Assembly (NCBI GenBank): GCA_033060915.1 | Contig: CM065393.1 | Coordinates: 6,589,001 to 6,653,000, forward strand | DNA from: Euryodendron excelsum | Lineage: Eukaryota; Streptophyta; Magnoliopsida; Ericales; Pentaphylacaceae | DNA length: 64,000 nucleotides | Direction of reading: 5' to 3' | Shown: positions 48,226 through 59,794 of the stretch, piece after piece | How positions within the stretch are numbered: position 1 is the first letter of the stretch | Layout of the letters: each line of letters begins with the position of its first letter | The notes under the pieces: model-generated | The model's input: only the letters and a program-made list of their open reading frames with translations | Told to the model about the DNA's origin: nothing | Databases searched by the model: none | Made by a program: the position numbers and the translations under genes

Positions 48226-48644
48226 TATATAATGCCTTAACTATATAGTATGTAAGGTTTTAAAAAATTTTAAGGCCTTCAAAAAAGAGTTTCATTTTAA
48301 TTTTTGAATTAAAATATTTTTTTTTACTTTTTGAAGTTAACTAGTATAGATAATTTTGAACCTTCTTTTTCATAAGATTCGTTTTTTCTCATTTGTACTA
48401 GGGATGTTTTCCAAAAACAAAATTGTAGAACCTAAAGGGTCTTAATTGTAGCATATGAGGTTTTAAAAATTTTGAGATCTTCAAAAATTATTTATTTGCA
48501 TATCTATTTATTCATTTATTGGTTAAATTAGTATTTTTCTCCTTGAATTTTACTAGTGTAGTTGGTTTTAAGTTTTGTTTTTTCTAATGAGCATTTCTTT
48601 TTCCTTAATTAGGCCTTTTATTTTTAAAGAAAATTAGATGAACG
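47939..48644. repeat. Degenerate ~185-bp tandem repeats
   Basis: Three AT-rich units each contain ATG.GAGGTTTTAAAAATTTT-like and TTAACTAGTAT-like blocks (near 48250, 48465, and 55010 beyond the LTR). The third unit is split by the copia-type LTR at 48645-54990. A (TA)n run lies at 48198-48222. Confidence 0.5.
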
Positions 48645-50095
48645 TGTTAGCCCTAAGTTTATTTAAATGGAATTTTATATATGATTTTGATGATAACTTA
48701 CTTTAATTTATAAATGTTTTCTTAATTAAATATATTCAATGCTTTTAATCCTTAGTCTAGTTGGTGAATAAAGTTCTGCAGATTATGAAATATTTGAAAG
48801 AGAGATCAAGACTTGAAAAGTAATATCTAAATCCTTAAGAATCATGTTTTAAGGAAATTTGATTCAAGGAAGAAAATTAGAGGACATAATTTTCTTCTAA
48901 GGTTAAAAATTCGATAAAACTATATCATATGATATAGCTATAGTATTTTGCTCATATATTTTGATCTAACAGTTAGATTGATCTGATTCTTATAGGGCTA
49001 AAAAGAAAACTCAAATGTATAATTATGGTGTTTTATGAAGTTTTCATGCAAAGAATATTTTGTGGGACAAAAATGAGCTGAAAGGTGACTTATTAAATTT
49101 GAAAATCAAAATATGACAGCATGGAGGCAGTCATGATTATTTGACCATATATTTTGAACCAGAAGTCCAAATAATTTGATTCTTGAAGTTATGAAAAGCT
49201 AACATCCATATATATATATATATATATATATTTGATATGTTACGTGAAATTTCAAATTCAAATGTTATCTGGGTGAAACATAAGGTGACAGAAGACTTAG
49301 TGCAGCAGAAATTCAAAAATGACAGCTGTGAGACAGTCTGAGTAATTCACTCATATCTTTTGACTCAAATATTTAAATGCTATGATTCTTAAAGTTCTAA
49401 AAATCTGACTTTCATATCTACAACTTTTGTCCAATAGCAAAATGTCAAATTTGAACGTTAAGAAGGTGAAAAGTGAGCAGGAATTAAAGGAATTTGTGCA
49501 AAAATTCAAATATGTCAGTTGAGAGACAGCTCAAGTAATTTGATCATTACTTTTGATCTAACCATTAGATTTCTTCGATTCTTACTTCTTTGGAAAGATG
49601 ACTTTTATACCTACCAACTCTCACTTATAAATTCGAATATTATCAAGGAGAAAATAGAGGTGGAAGTGAAATAATCTAATCGAAATTCAAAATCCTATCT
49701 GGCTGCAGCTTGCTCAATAGGAAGAAATCTTTAATGGTTTCTTAAATGGCTAGACACAGATTTGAAGCTACAAATCAAGTATCATTTTTCATCTATAAAT
49801 AGAGATACACTTAAAGAGTAAAGGATAATAATAAGAATAACAAGAGTTTGTGCATCAAAGTTATAGTCATCCTACAAAGTCTTTGAGAACTTCATTGTAT
49901 TTTATCTTGTAATATTTTGAGAGCTTTATTAGCATATCTATTCTTTGAGAGAATTTATTTGTAAGAAAGAGTGGTTGTACTCTTATTCTTTCTTCTTGTA
50001 AGGGAGAGACTAGTTAGAAGAAATAGTTAGGGGTTGGGTGTGACTAACATCTGTATAAAAACTAATTGGAGTGAGGGATCACTGGGTTGGGTGTG

Positions 50096-53000
50096 TGTCG
50101 CGTCCCGATTTTTGAGTCCAAGGTCCTTTCGGCTTGGAGACCAAAAGCACGGAACTCTGTCACTAGAACTCATCCTCCTAGAAGGACGAGTGTGACTAGG
50201 TTTGAATTGAAATTGGTTTGATTAAGGGCTTTTTAGAAAAAAAGGAGTCACCACCTAACTTGATTAAGGTGAGTTAGGTCACCTAAACTAGTATTAATCT
50301 GAAGATTAAACTTAGGGTTTTTGGAAAAGATTTCGAAAATTTCCTAAAGTGAGGGTTTTTAAGAAAATAGGTTGTTTGGCAACCTTTGGAAAGATTTAAG
50401 CCGTTTTTAAAAATAACTCCATTTTGGTCTTTTGAAAACAGAAATCTATGGTCTGGGGGTTGGTTGCGTGTCGAGAAGATATCTTAAGATCATCACCCTA
50501 CCTTGCCCTTTCGGTATTTACATGTCCAATCACAATTTGTTCACTCACTAGAATAACCGGTTACCATTATCCACTTAGTATTAACTTTGGAATTTTGAAA
50601 ACGGAGTTTAGTCATTACTTTTCGGATGAATAATGCATGATGCAAGTTTTGAAAGAAGTTTGAAAATAGGAAAGTTTTGAAGGAGTTTGAGATGGAAACT
50701 TTAAGTTGATAGAAATTTTTGAAAAGGGGATTGGAATTGAAATAGAAGTTATGATAGCACCATTTTAGGTTGCCTACGTATCTCATTTGGCTAGAATTAA
50801 GTCATTCGTTGTTCGGGTAAGAGCCCGATAGAAAATAAGCGTATTAGGGCCTTTGAAAAGTTTAGAAGACACTTTGAGGTCTTACGAGAGAGGTGAAGAC
50901 ACTTTGAGATTTTTGGAAAGATGACTTGAGAATTTTGATTTGAAATCGAATATTAAAGTGTTTTTTTTTTTTTTGGGAATAACTCAAGGGAGTTTTGATG
51001 TCTTGTTTTGAAAACCTTGGAGGTCGGGTTTTGAAATGTTTTTATGAACTTGTCTTAGTTTGAAAGTGGTTTTTGAAAGCACCTAGGACTTTGGAATTCT
51101 AATTTGGACAACTTTGGAGGTTGTTCTTGATATATCACCTTCCTTTGGAATCCCTAACCATAAAAGGGGTAGGGACATCTTAGGCCTGTGAGTTCTTGAA
51201 AATGCTTTTAGAAATAGTTTGAAGATGAAGTGTAGGAACATTTGGAGAGGTTATAGAGTTGGGTTTTGAAATTTCAAGAGAGTAGGAGGTTTTGGAAAAA
51301 TGGGTTATGAGAATTGTTTTAAAATAGGAAGATCATTTAAAAGAGATCCATGAGTTGGAACCTTGAAGTATACTAACCTAAGTTGGATTGACCTTAGGCA
51401 AGGGGTGACCTAAGGTTAACTAACTCGGGTTAGGTTAACCTAGGGTTAAGGTGATCTAGGGTTAACTAACTTGGGTTAGGTTAACATAGTGTCAAAGTGA
51501 CCTAGGGTTGGACAACTAGGGTCAAGTTAACCTAGGGTTGGATTGGAAGATGGTTTTGAACTGTGGTTTAGTGGATTTTGGAAAGAGTTTTGAAAAACAA
51601 ATCATGTTATGCAAATGACTTTGGTAGACAACCTTTTTGAAGATCATTTCCATGAAAATTTGACTCTAGCCAAGAGTATGACTTATATGATTGGTGTTTG
51701 AAAGCCATTCCAAAGAAGGTTTCCTTATAGCCATTACAACCATTATCTTGAGAAGAGTATGGAGTCCAAGAATCAACATGTTGATGACAACCTTTGTAAA
51801 ACCATTTTAATGCAAAGATGGAGAGAATGGATTTTTGAAAACTATTTTTAAGAGAGATTTTGAAAATCATTTTTTAGAGGAAACCATTCCGACAAGGTAG
51901 GGTTCCTATGGCCAAGGAAAGGGAGACTACTCAAGAGAGGGTTCCATGGGGCCATTCCAACCACTAAAGTTGAGAGAATGGAAACCTTAGAAATTAGAGA
52001 CTTTCAAAACAACTTTTATGCAAGTTGAAATATAATGATGCAAAAGTGTGAGTTAGGGATTAGTTGGGGATTTTCTAAGGCATGATTTCTAAGGTTTCAT
52101 CCTAAACTTCAAGGAGCCAACTCTTGGAACCATTTTGAGAAGGGTATTGAACTTGAAAGTGGCATGGGAATAAGAATAATGCAAGTTTTGTATAACATGG
52201 TTATAAACATGAAAATGAAGCCAAGCACACAAGACATGATCAAGATAGTGAAATGCAAGGAGGTCATGAATACATACAAGGCTTTAGGCCACACCACATA
52301 AACAAGGAGCTCCTAGGCCATACCATCTTAAAGTAGGCTAGTGAGAGATCCCCCTACACGGTGGCTCCCACTAGCTTTCCTCTAGCCATGAACTAAGAGT
52401 CCTCTTGGCTCAAGCATGTAAGAAATGGGGTTAAAGATGAGAATTAAAATAGAGAATAACCTAAAGAGGCTAAGAGGGAGAAGAGAAGAGTGGGGGAAAA
52501 CAAAAATGTAAAGGAAATACCACCTTTTGCCTTCAATACACTTGTGGCCTTCTATGGATGCCTTGACTTGAATTTGGATGGCTTCAAGTAGGCTTGAGGG
52601 GCTGGAAAGAGGAGTTTAATGTGTATAAGGCTATGGAGGTGAAGTGTATTGGTAAGGGAGAGGTGAAATCTAGCCTAAGTATTGGAGGAGTGAGATGTAT
52701 ATGGAAATTTGAGGTTCTGCAGCAGTTTTAGTAGAGCTTCGCATTAATTTTCGGTTCTAGAATATGCAAAGGGGGAGGCTGGTATTTATAGGCAATCTGG
52801 AACAAGCCTGGCGCATGTGCTACATGCGCTTGGCCAAATTGTTCCATTGCTAGAATGCCACATGGCATCCAGTGTACTGGTTAAATCTTGACGGTTGATC
52901 GAACTTTGGTCGATTTGATCAAAATTTGGGTGCATGTAGTATACGCTCTATCACTGGGAATGTTCGTTTAAATTTTGTCTCAATAATTGAGCTAACCGAG

Positions 53001-54592
53001 AAGGTTTTGGAGGAATCGGATGCACTCAGGGTGTTCTCCTAGGGTTTCTCGTGAACTTTCATGTTTTCAAAAAGTTTGAATGGTGTTTGGAAATGTGGGA
53101 TATCATCTTGGGAAACGTGCATAAAATGGTATCTTTGCAGAGCGTTTGTGATACGCTCCGCGGGGGTTCGAAAATAGCTGTTTTTATGTCACATGATCAA
53201 GGCCTTCAGGAAACGATCTCTTCGATCGAACTGTACCGATGGAAATTATTTTGGAAGTACTTTCAGGAATTTCCTAATTTACGCATTTCTCAAGTTGTTT
53301 GACGGTGCGTTTCAATCAGGGAATTGGAGAAAAAGTCAACCTTGGCGGAACGTTTGTGAGATGCTCTAGGGGTTGCCAAAAGTTATAGTTTTCGAGCCAT
53401 CCGATGAGGAGCTTTGGGAAGCAATCTATCTGATCGAGCAGTATCGATGGAAAGATCTATGAATGAGCTTTTGGAAATTCCCTAGTTTACGCATTTCTCA
53501 AGTCATTTGACAATGCGTTATAACCAGGGAATCGGGAGAAACGTGAATTTAGGCAGAGCATCTGCGAGACGCTCCAGGGAACTTTTATCGAGTTGTGGGT
53601 GTTTAGCGTCGTAAGGTCTTCCTTAGGTTAAACATGGGTGTGCAACAAGAGTCATCGTTCAATAACTTAGGACCGGTGTTGTTTTGGGGCGTGTTCGGGT
53701 TAACAGGGGCAAAATGGTTATTTTGACTAGTTTTGGTTAAAAATGGTCAGGAATGGATCGGAGTGCTATGTTAAGCGTGTCGGGTCATTCAGGGACGATT
53801 TTAAGAGAGTCTTTTACCGTTCGGTGGGGATTTGTGTAGTGTTGGGGTGTTTAAGGACAAAACGGTTATTTTAACCGGAGTTAGCTGGAATGGGACCGGA
53901 ATTGGACCAAATGGCGTGTGAAGTACGCCTAACTGTTTAGTAACATTTTGGAATGGTGTACTTATCATTTTGAGGGATTTTGAACTTTCTCCAAATGTGC
54001 CCGGAGGCCCAAGGGGCAGGTTTGGTCATTTTTCACTAAGTCGAGCTAGAAGTTGCCGGTGTTGACCTAGGTGTTGGTTCCCGAGACTGCCCGATCTCGG
54101 AAAACTACCTATGCGGTGTTGGTCCCTGAGAATGCCCGGTCTCAGAGAGCTACTTGTAGGGTGGTGTTGGTTTTTAAGAACGCCTGGTCTCAAAAAGCTA
54201 CCTGTGAGGGTGGTGTTGGTCTTCGAGAACGCCTGGTCTCGGGGAACTACCGAATGATGGACATTATATATTGGTGGGCTAGCGGGCGCTAGAAGTGAAC
54301 CGTTTAGAATTTGATAAGGTGTTGGTCTCCGAGATCGCCCAATCTTTGGAAGTTACCTGGATGGTGTTGGTTTTTGAGACCGCCCGGTGTTGGTTTTCGA
54401 GACCGCCCGGTCTCGGAAAGCTGCCTAGAATGATATTTATGGCTTCATTTGGATTTTACGGGCCTGGGAAGTGAGTAGTTGACTGGATTGGAGTTTGAAA
54501 GGCTCGTCTTGAGCTTGCATGTGTTGTGACGTTTGAAAACTGGATCCATTTGGGCCGGAGATGGCCGAGTGGCAAAAAATGGGATGCTTATA
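50096..54592 (+). mobile_element. Giant solo LTR A2 (4.5 kb)
   Basis: Starts TGTCGCGTCCCG, ends GGGATGCTTATA (ancestral TTACA), with perfect GTGTG duplications (50091-50095, 54593-54597). It is colinear with A1: GTCACCACCTAACTTG near 50245, CTAGGGTTAAC array 51375-51545, GGCTAGTGAGAGATCCCCCT at 52336, 208-bp repeats around 53140-53575, hairpin repeats 54065-54425. No gag, pol or primer site adjoins, so it is a solo LTR. It sits inside a copia-type LTR. Confidence 0.85.
53080..53700 (+). repeat. 208-bp tandem repeats with palindromes (A2)
   Basis: Palindromes related to GAGCGTCTGTGAGACGCTC start at 53140, 53348 and 53556, exactly 208 bp apart. The spacing matches A1 although single bases differ. 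Confidence 0.75.
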
Positions 54593-54990
54593 GTGTGACT
54601 AGCACATGTGTAAAAACTAGTTGGAGTGGCGTGATTAGCATATGTGAAAAATTAGTTGTAAATGAGGACTAGCATCTGGGTTAAAAGGCTAGTGGCTGTA
54701 TCTAAAGTTTGGATATAGTGAAGAAAAATCTCAAAGAAGGAGTTTTGGGGAGTGGATGTAGATTTTGGAGTTGAAGTCGAACCATAATAAATCTTGGTGT
54801 TTTATTCTCTTCTCTTTATCTCTTTTACTTTATAGTTTGAATTGCTTGCATTTATTTACAACATAGTATTAGTTGATTACTATTTGTTTCATCATTGAAT
54901 ATTTTGTTGAAAATTTGAAATTTGAAATTTTTTGTTGAATTATTGTTTAAACTCAATTCACTTCCCTCTGAGATTGCCACCTAGATTGAC

Positions 54991-55280
54991 AAGGTCTACA
55001 AGGCTTTTATTATAACATGTAGAGTTTTAAAATTTTAGGGCCCCAAAAAATAAGGGCCAAAGGTGGCCGCCTTACTTGACTAGGGATGATAATGGAATTG
55101 GTTCGGAACGAGTTAGGCCAAATCTTATCCCATTAAAAATTTTAGAGCCTAAAAAAATGAGGCCAAAGGGGATTGCCTTACTTCACTAGGGATGGCAATG
55201 GGACTAGTTCGTAACGAGTTAGGCTAAACCCTATATCGCCCCTAGTGGCAAAAACTTCACCCCATACCTTATCCCTAATG
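54991..55280 (+). repeat. Tandem ~105-bp repeat with hAT-like end
   Basis: AGGGCCAAAGGTGGCCGCCTTACTTGACTAGGGATG...GGTTCGGAACGAGTTAGGCCAAA is followed by a second copy from about 55130. The words TAGGGATGGCAATGGGAC and GAGTTAGGC resemble termini of plant hAT-type elements. Confidence 0.5.
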
Positions 55281-56054
55281 GAAAAAATCTACTCCAGACC
55301 CCATCCCAAATCGCGACAAGTTGTACCCCCCCACCCCGTCCTACTAAAGCTAATCAGGTACCAATTAAACTAGCATAAAACTTAAAATCAAGTTGTTATG
55401 CAAAACTAAAAATAATACAAATTATAGAAACATGTACACAATAAAAATGATAAAGAAAAAGGCTAAATTCCAAAATATAAAAATAGCATTAAAACCATAC
55501 TATTTTACATATATAAAAAGGGTATTTTGTATTATTACAATATAATATTGATATTTAATGTATTTCACAATATACTTGGGGAGGGTTCGGGAAGTAATGA
55601 CCTAAACACTACCCCGCTCTAAATTCTCTTCGAATTATATATATTTTTTCTTGTAACATGTCTATAACTGCTTATTTATACCCCAAACACGTATTATTAA
55701 AGGCGGGGTAAAGCGAGGTTTGAGTTTTTGAGTTAAATTGTCATTGTGATACTTGCCTAGGGGTGAGGCGGGCCCTTCATTTCATACTACAATAATCACA
55801 AAACTCCTATTAGATGGTTCAGAAAAATTGTGTGAAAATGAATTTTAAAAAATCCATATTTATCTCCCATGCTTGTCCACGACTTGTGAAAAGAGATATG
55901 GCTAAATAAGTAGTGACCACCTAAAATAAATGTCTTTGAGACTAAATCCTTTTAAAGTAAAATCACAAAATGATACGTTAAAGCTATGTTTTGGGGAAAA
56001 GTGTTTCCAAAAGATATTCTATTTATGTCCAATACCCAATATCTTTTAAAAATA
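55281..56054. other. No gene; possible non-autonomous hAT body
   Basis: AT-rich sequence with CCCCACCCCGTCC (55329) and GGCGGGGTAAAGCGAGG (55703). It could be the body of a hAT-like element whose other end is near 55770 (GCCTAGGGGTGAGGCGGGCC). Pairing of ends is weak. Confidence 0.25.
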
Positions 56055-56206
56055 GAGTAATGTTATATATAATCTCATTTTTCAATCTCATTTTTCTCTT
56101 AGACACAAATTAATAAGACGTACATTAATAATTTCATATGGGCCCATTCTCTTGTGTGTAGGAGGTGAAAAAAGTGATTGACAAAATGAATTATATATAG
56201 CATCTT
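56055..56206. mobile_element. MITE, about 150 bp
   Basis: The left TGTTATATATAATCTCATTTTTCAATCTCATTTTT and right complement of TGCTATATATAATTCATTTTGTCAATCAC form imperfect inverted repeats of nearly 40 bp. The middle contains CATATGGGCCCATTC. A target duplication is not clear. Confidence 0.65.
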
Positions 56207-56619
56207 TTTTTTAAAAAAAAACTATCTTCATCACTTCAAGTATAAAAATTAGAAAAGAATTTTTGCAAATTGAAATATGTTCAAGCATCCAAGGTTTTGA
56301 CCTATTGCTCTATCGAATTTGTGCAAGTCCACCAATCACACAAACCATATAGATTAAATACATTGCATGAATCATGGCAACCGTAGAACCATGGAAAAAA
56401 AATTGGATATAAGACCTCATGAAGCCTAGTAAATTACTGTGTCACCTCCTGTAATTTATATATTTGTTCAATTTGGATATCTACTTGTCAAACTCAATTC
56501 TCCCATTCAAATTTGATTTGAGTTTCAAACTATTCTCATAATTCAGCAGTTTATATTGTAGTTTCCTCTTCAAAAAATGTTGTAATGCTACCTTTAACAT
56601 TGAAAAAAATAATATATAT
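56207..56619. other. No recognised gene
   Basis: AT-rich DNA without coding frames or element ends that I could support. Confidence 0.3.
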
Positions 56620-57383
56620 GATTGAATGTTTATAAGACCTCATGAATGTTTATTAAATTTAATAGACTTATTTAATTCCTTGAGACTTCCGTTTAACTTA
56701 TTCGATATGTCGGATTCATAATCCACTTACAGGGTTTGGCATAATAAAAATTTATAAGTTTCCTTAAGGAGGTGTCAATAATCTCTATACCGGAATGTAG
56801 ATTCTATCAATAATTAATATTTACCATACAAGTAATGCTATCGCCCAACTCACTGAGTTTATTAATCCACGAATAATCTCACTTTTTTGTGAATCAAAAC
56901 AATAAAGATTATATGCACGTGTCTATTTATTATATTAGGATTAAGAGTATAAACATTCATAATAATCATGAGACATTTATTGTTTTATATAGTCAGTTTA
57001 AAAACAATTACTTAAACACTATTCTGTTCAATACACACAAAGTGTACTAGTGCAAGGAATTAGAATTATACCGTTTCCCATAGTTAAGACATATTTATTA
57101 AAATCTTGTGCTACATTTCTACTAATGGTGTATCTAGTTCCATCTAAGATTATGAATGATAAGCTTATATTTCATAAGAACTATGATATGATCTTTCACG
57201 TGTAAACTGTACTGTACACACCAGATCGTCTACTATATAAAATAAGATACACACACGCATAATCAATAAATAATGTAAGACAAATATTGCTCACACAGAT
57301 TCTCATTAAAATGAAATAACTAATTTATTAATAAATACTTAATGCATACACAAAACATATCTTTTAGTATATTTGCCTAACAC
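56620..57383 (-). repeat. Truncated LTR D copy
   Basis: Inverted and diverged copy of the first 0.76 kb of solo LTR D (24163). On the minus strand it starts TGTTAGGCAAATATACTAAAAG at 57383. Matching blocks include CAATAATTAATATTTACCATACA and CACACAAAGTGTACTAGTGCAAGGA. The 3' part is missing at the left. It abuts LTR C' exactly at its TG end, so it inserted into that LTR. Confidence 0.72.
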
Positions 57384-57830
57384 CCCGAGCTTAGACCTGA
57401 TCAACGCAGACCAACATGGAGTTAAACCATTATAGGTCTTTTAAAACCGACATAAATGCTTTTTCAAAACAATTAAAAATTTTTCAAAACTGTATATCAT
57501 GTTTTCTGCATTAAAACTACGCTTTTAGCCTCTAAACTTATGTTTATGAAAACATACCCTTTGGTGTCCTAGCACTCGTTAATTGCCAGGTGGCGACTCC
57601 GAAGCTCTTTCAAAACTAATGGTCATTTTCTAATCAGGAAAATTGTGTGAGCCGGGACAAATACCCCCATAAAGTCTAGAGTTAATCAAATCTGCAAGTC
57701 ACCTGAAAACTCCATTCTGGGCCCTATCTCATTCACGAGATATTTAGGCAGTCCAAAATTTGATTGTGACAATAATCTTACAGGAGTCTACCATTCTAGC
57801 ATGTCATGCTTTCATATAATGTTTGAAGTT
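57384..57830 (+). repeat. Second copy of LTR C with leader (C')
   Basis: Matches 1678-1889 (CCCCGAGCTTAGACCTG..., ACATGGAGTTAAACCATT, TTTGGTGTCCT) and ends GATTGTGACA at 57771. An extra middle part here, CCAGGTGGCGACTCCGAAGC at 57580, is typical of Tat-type LTRs. The leader word CAGGAGTCTACC follows at 57782. It is cut on the left by LTR D. Confidence 0.68.
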
Positions 57831-59340
57831 CATGAAAGAGTATGTTATATCTACCTCCCTTGAGTTCTGGGTTTAATACAACTATTTGAACTTTGAAAAT
57901 TACACTACACTCTATATTAGAGTTTATACTCAACATAATTAATAGAATATAATGAAATGACATTTTTAACCTTAACTATTGAAGGTATATAATGCAAAAA
58001 CATCATATATCATAATGACATTACTCTACTAAAATTTGATTAACAAAAAATTCATTTTTGAACTCTGAACATTTAAAATTTGAAATGCCAAAAATTGCTT
58101 ATTTGTCTTCTAATCCATTTCCGTATGTATATCTAACCATTATTGTAGTTTTAACTAATAGTTTTTCCGTCTTGCTACTTTGATCATCATGTTTAGTTGG
58201 TCGCAGAATCTAGAATACTATTAACACCTTACTGTATATTGCATGCTAAGAATTATGTAGGCGACTATTGGAGCTTCATCGCAATCTCCATAGCTAGGTA
58301 AATAAGACTACTTTGATTGAAGTTGTTACCATATTAGAACCGTACCATGTCTATTAAAAATCATTGCCCCAAAACACATTGTATGGACTTGCTGTTTTAT
58401 ACATTGTTTATGTTTTAAATTCTCTTATTTTTCTGAATTTGGATTTTGAATTTAGAGTATTGTCCAATGCTTATAATCTAATTGTGTCTAGTTTAATGAC
58501 CAATTGTTCTTTTGAACGTGGATATAGAAAAATGGAAGTCCTAATGAGCTACTGAAGACACGAAATCTATTTATTGCCGGACATGGTTTGTTGGAATTTC
58601 TTTTCCCTATATTAGATTGTTATTTCTAACTTATTTTCAAATGTATGGTATATTCAAAGGAAGGTGTACTCAAAGCTTACAATGCATTTTCGTTGTTGGA
58701 GGAGGATTAATTACTACAATTGTTGTTCATTTCACCGTAATTGTAGATTTATGCACTTAGAGCGACAATTTTAGATATATAATATTTTTTTAGTTCACCA
58801 AATGCGTTTTTTTTTCAGCTTTATGTTTGTGCATATATGTGATGATCTTGACTATCTTGATGAGAAGCCCGTTATGAGTTTCCTACTTTATGCTGAAAGC
58901 AATCAAGTAAATTTCTATTATAACTCTTATACTTAAATTTACACCACATTTTACTGTAATCTCTCATTTTTGAATTGTAACAATCAAGCTCTCGTACTTA
59001 TGGTCAAGTTGTAATATGAATATTTTGTCAACCACTGCTTGTCCATTTAATAGAAAATGTCCATGACGGGCTAAAGTAAAATTATTTACAAAAGTACAGG
59101 TGTATTGATTGTGACAATTTTAATTTTACTTATGATTGGTTTAAGGAAAAAAGGCAATTGACATTAATAATTATTAGACTTAGCACTCCTACGTTTATAC
59201 AAAATTTCATTGTAGCTCCTCATGCATATTTGTTGTCAACTAGAGAAAGGGTAGCTAGCGGAAGATTGATGGTTTTTGAGAAAACCAAGTGCTTTATAAA
59301 AGATGAAAAATACTTTGAGATCATACACATATGTCTCCAT
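57831..59340. other. No recognised gene
   Basis: About 1.5 kb of AT-rich DNA. Short frames are at chance level, and no LTR ends or terminal repeats were recognised. Confidence 0.3.
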
Positions 59341-59794
59341 TGATCTATACATGAACAAAATGATGAATTAAAGATCATACCTTGTAGGGTTTGGTAGCAT
59401 ACCCTAAACAATGAGAATACTTGAAGAACTTAAGCTTCCTTCTTCTAGGGTTCTTTCTAGAATCTTTGAGCCTCCTTGGATTAGGAACTTCCTTTGATGG
59501 CTTGAGCCTCCTTGACCTAGGATTCTTCTTCCTTGATCACTAAGGCACAAGGAAAAACCACTAGGGTTGAAATTCCTCTCTCTCCCTTTTTTCTAGTGTG
59601 GCCAGCCACCCCCCTTTTATGTATCTATACTAGTGCCTCTCCAAGTGCAAGGAGGGGATCTCTAGGGTTTCTATATTCTAGGCTAACACCAAGTTGCTAT
59701 AATTGCACATTAACTCTTGATGAATATAGCAATTAGTAAAACTACCCTAAACTCCCCTAAATGATTGTAATTGACCTTCTAGAATAAAAAATTA
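59341..59794 (-). repeat. LTR- or UTR-like sequence
   Basis: C/T-rich DNA with repeats of TTTGAGCCTCCTTGGATTAGG and CTTGAGCCTCCTTGACCTAGG (59466-59520). The composition is like the U5 region of a minus-strand LTR. Ends are not found. Confidence 0.25.

Larger units (their letters stand above)
48645..54990 (+). mobile_element. Copia-type solo LTR, split by A2
   Basis: Starts TGTTAGCCCTAAG and ends near CACTTCCCTCTGAGATTGCC...TTGACA, the usual copia LTR close. A TATA-like CATCTATAAATAGAG lies at 49789. With A2 and its duplication removed it is about 1.84 kb. Four degenerate repeats of about 190 bp (GACAG..., TTTTGA.CTAA.AT..., GATTCTTA) fill 48930-49650. No matching target duplication was found, so the outer ends are approximate. 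Confidence 0.6.

Noticed and set aside
54071..54292. Repetitive 73-codon frame (LVPE.A.S...)
   Set aside because: Comes from the hairpin repeat array of LTR A2.
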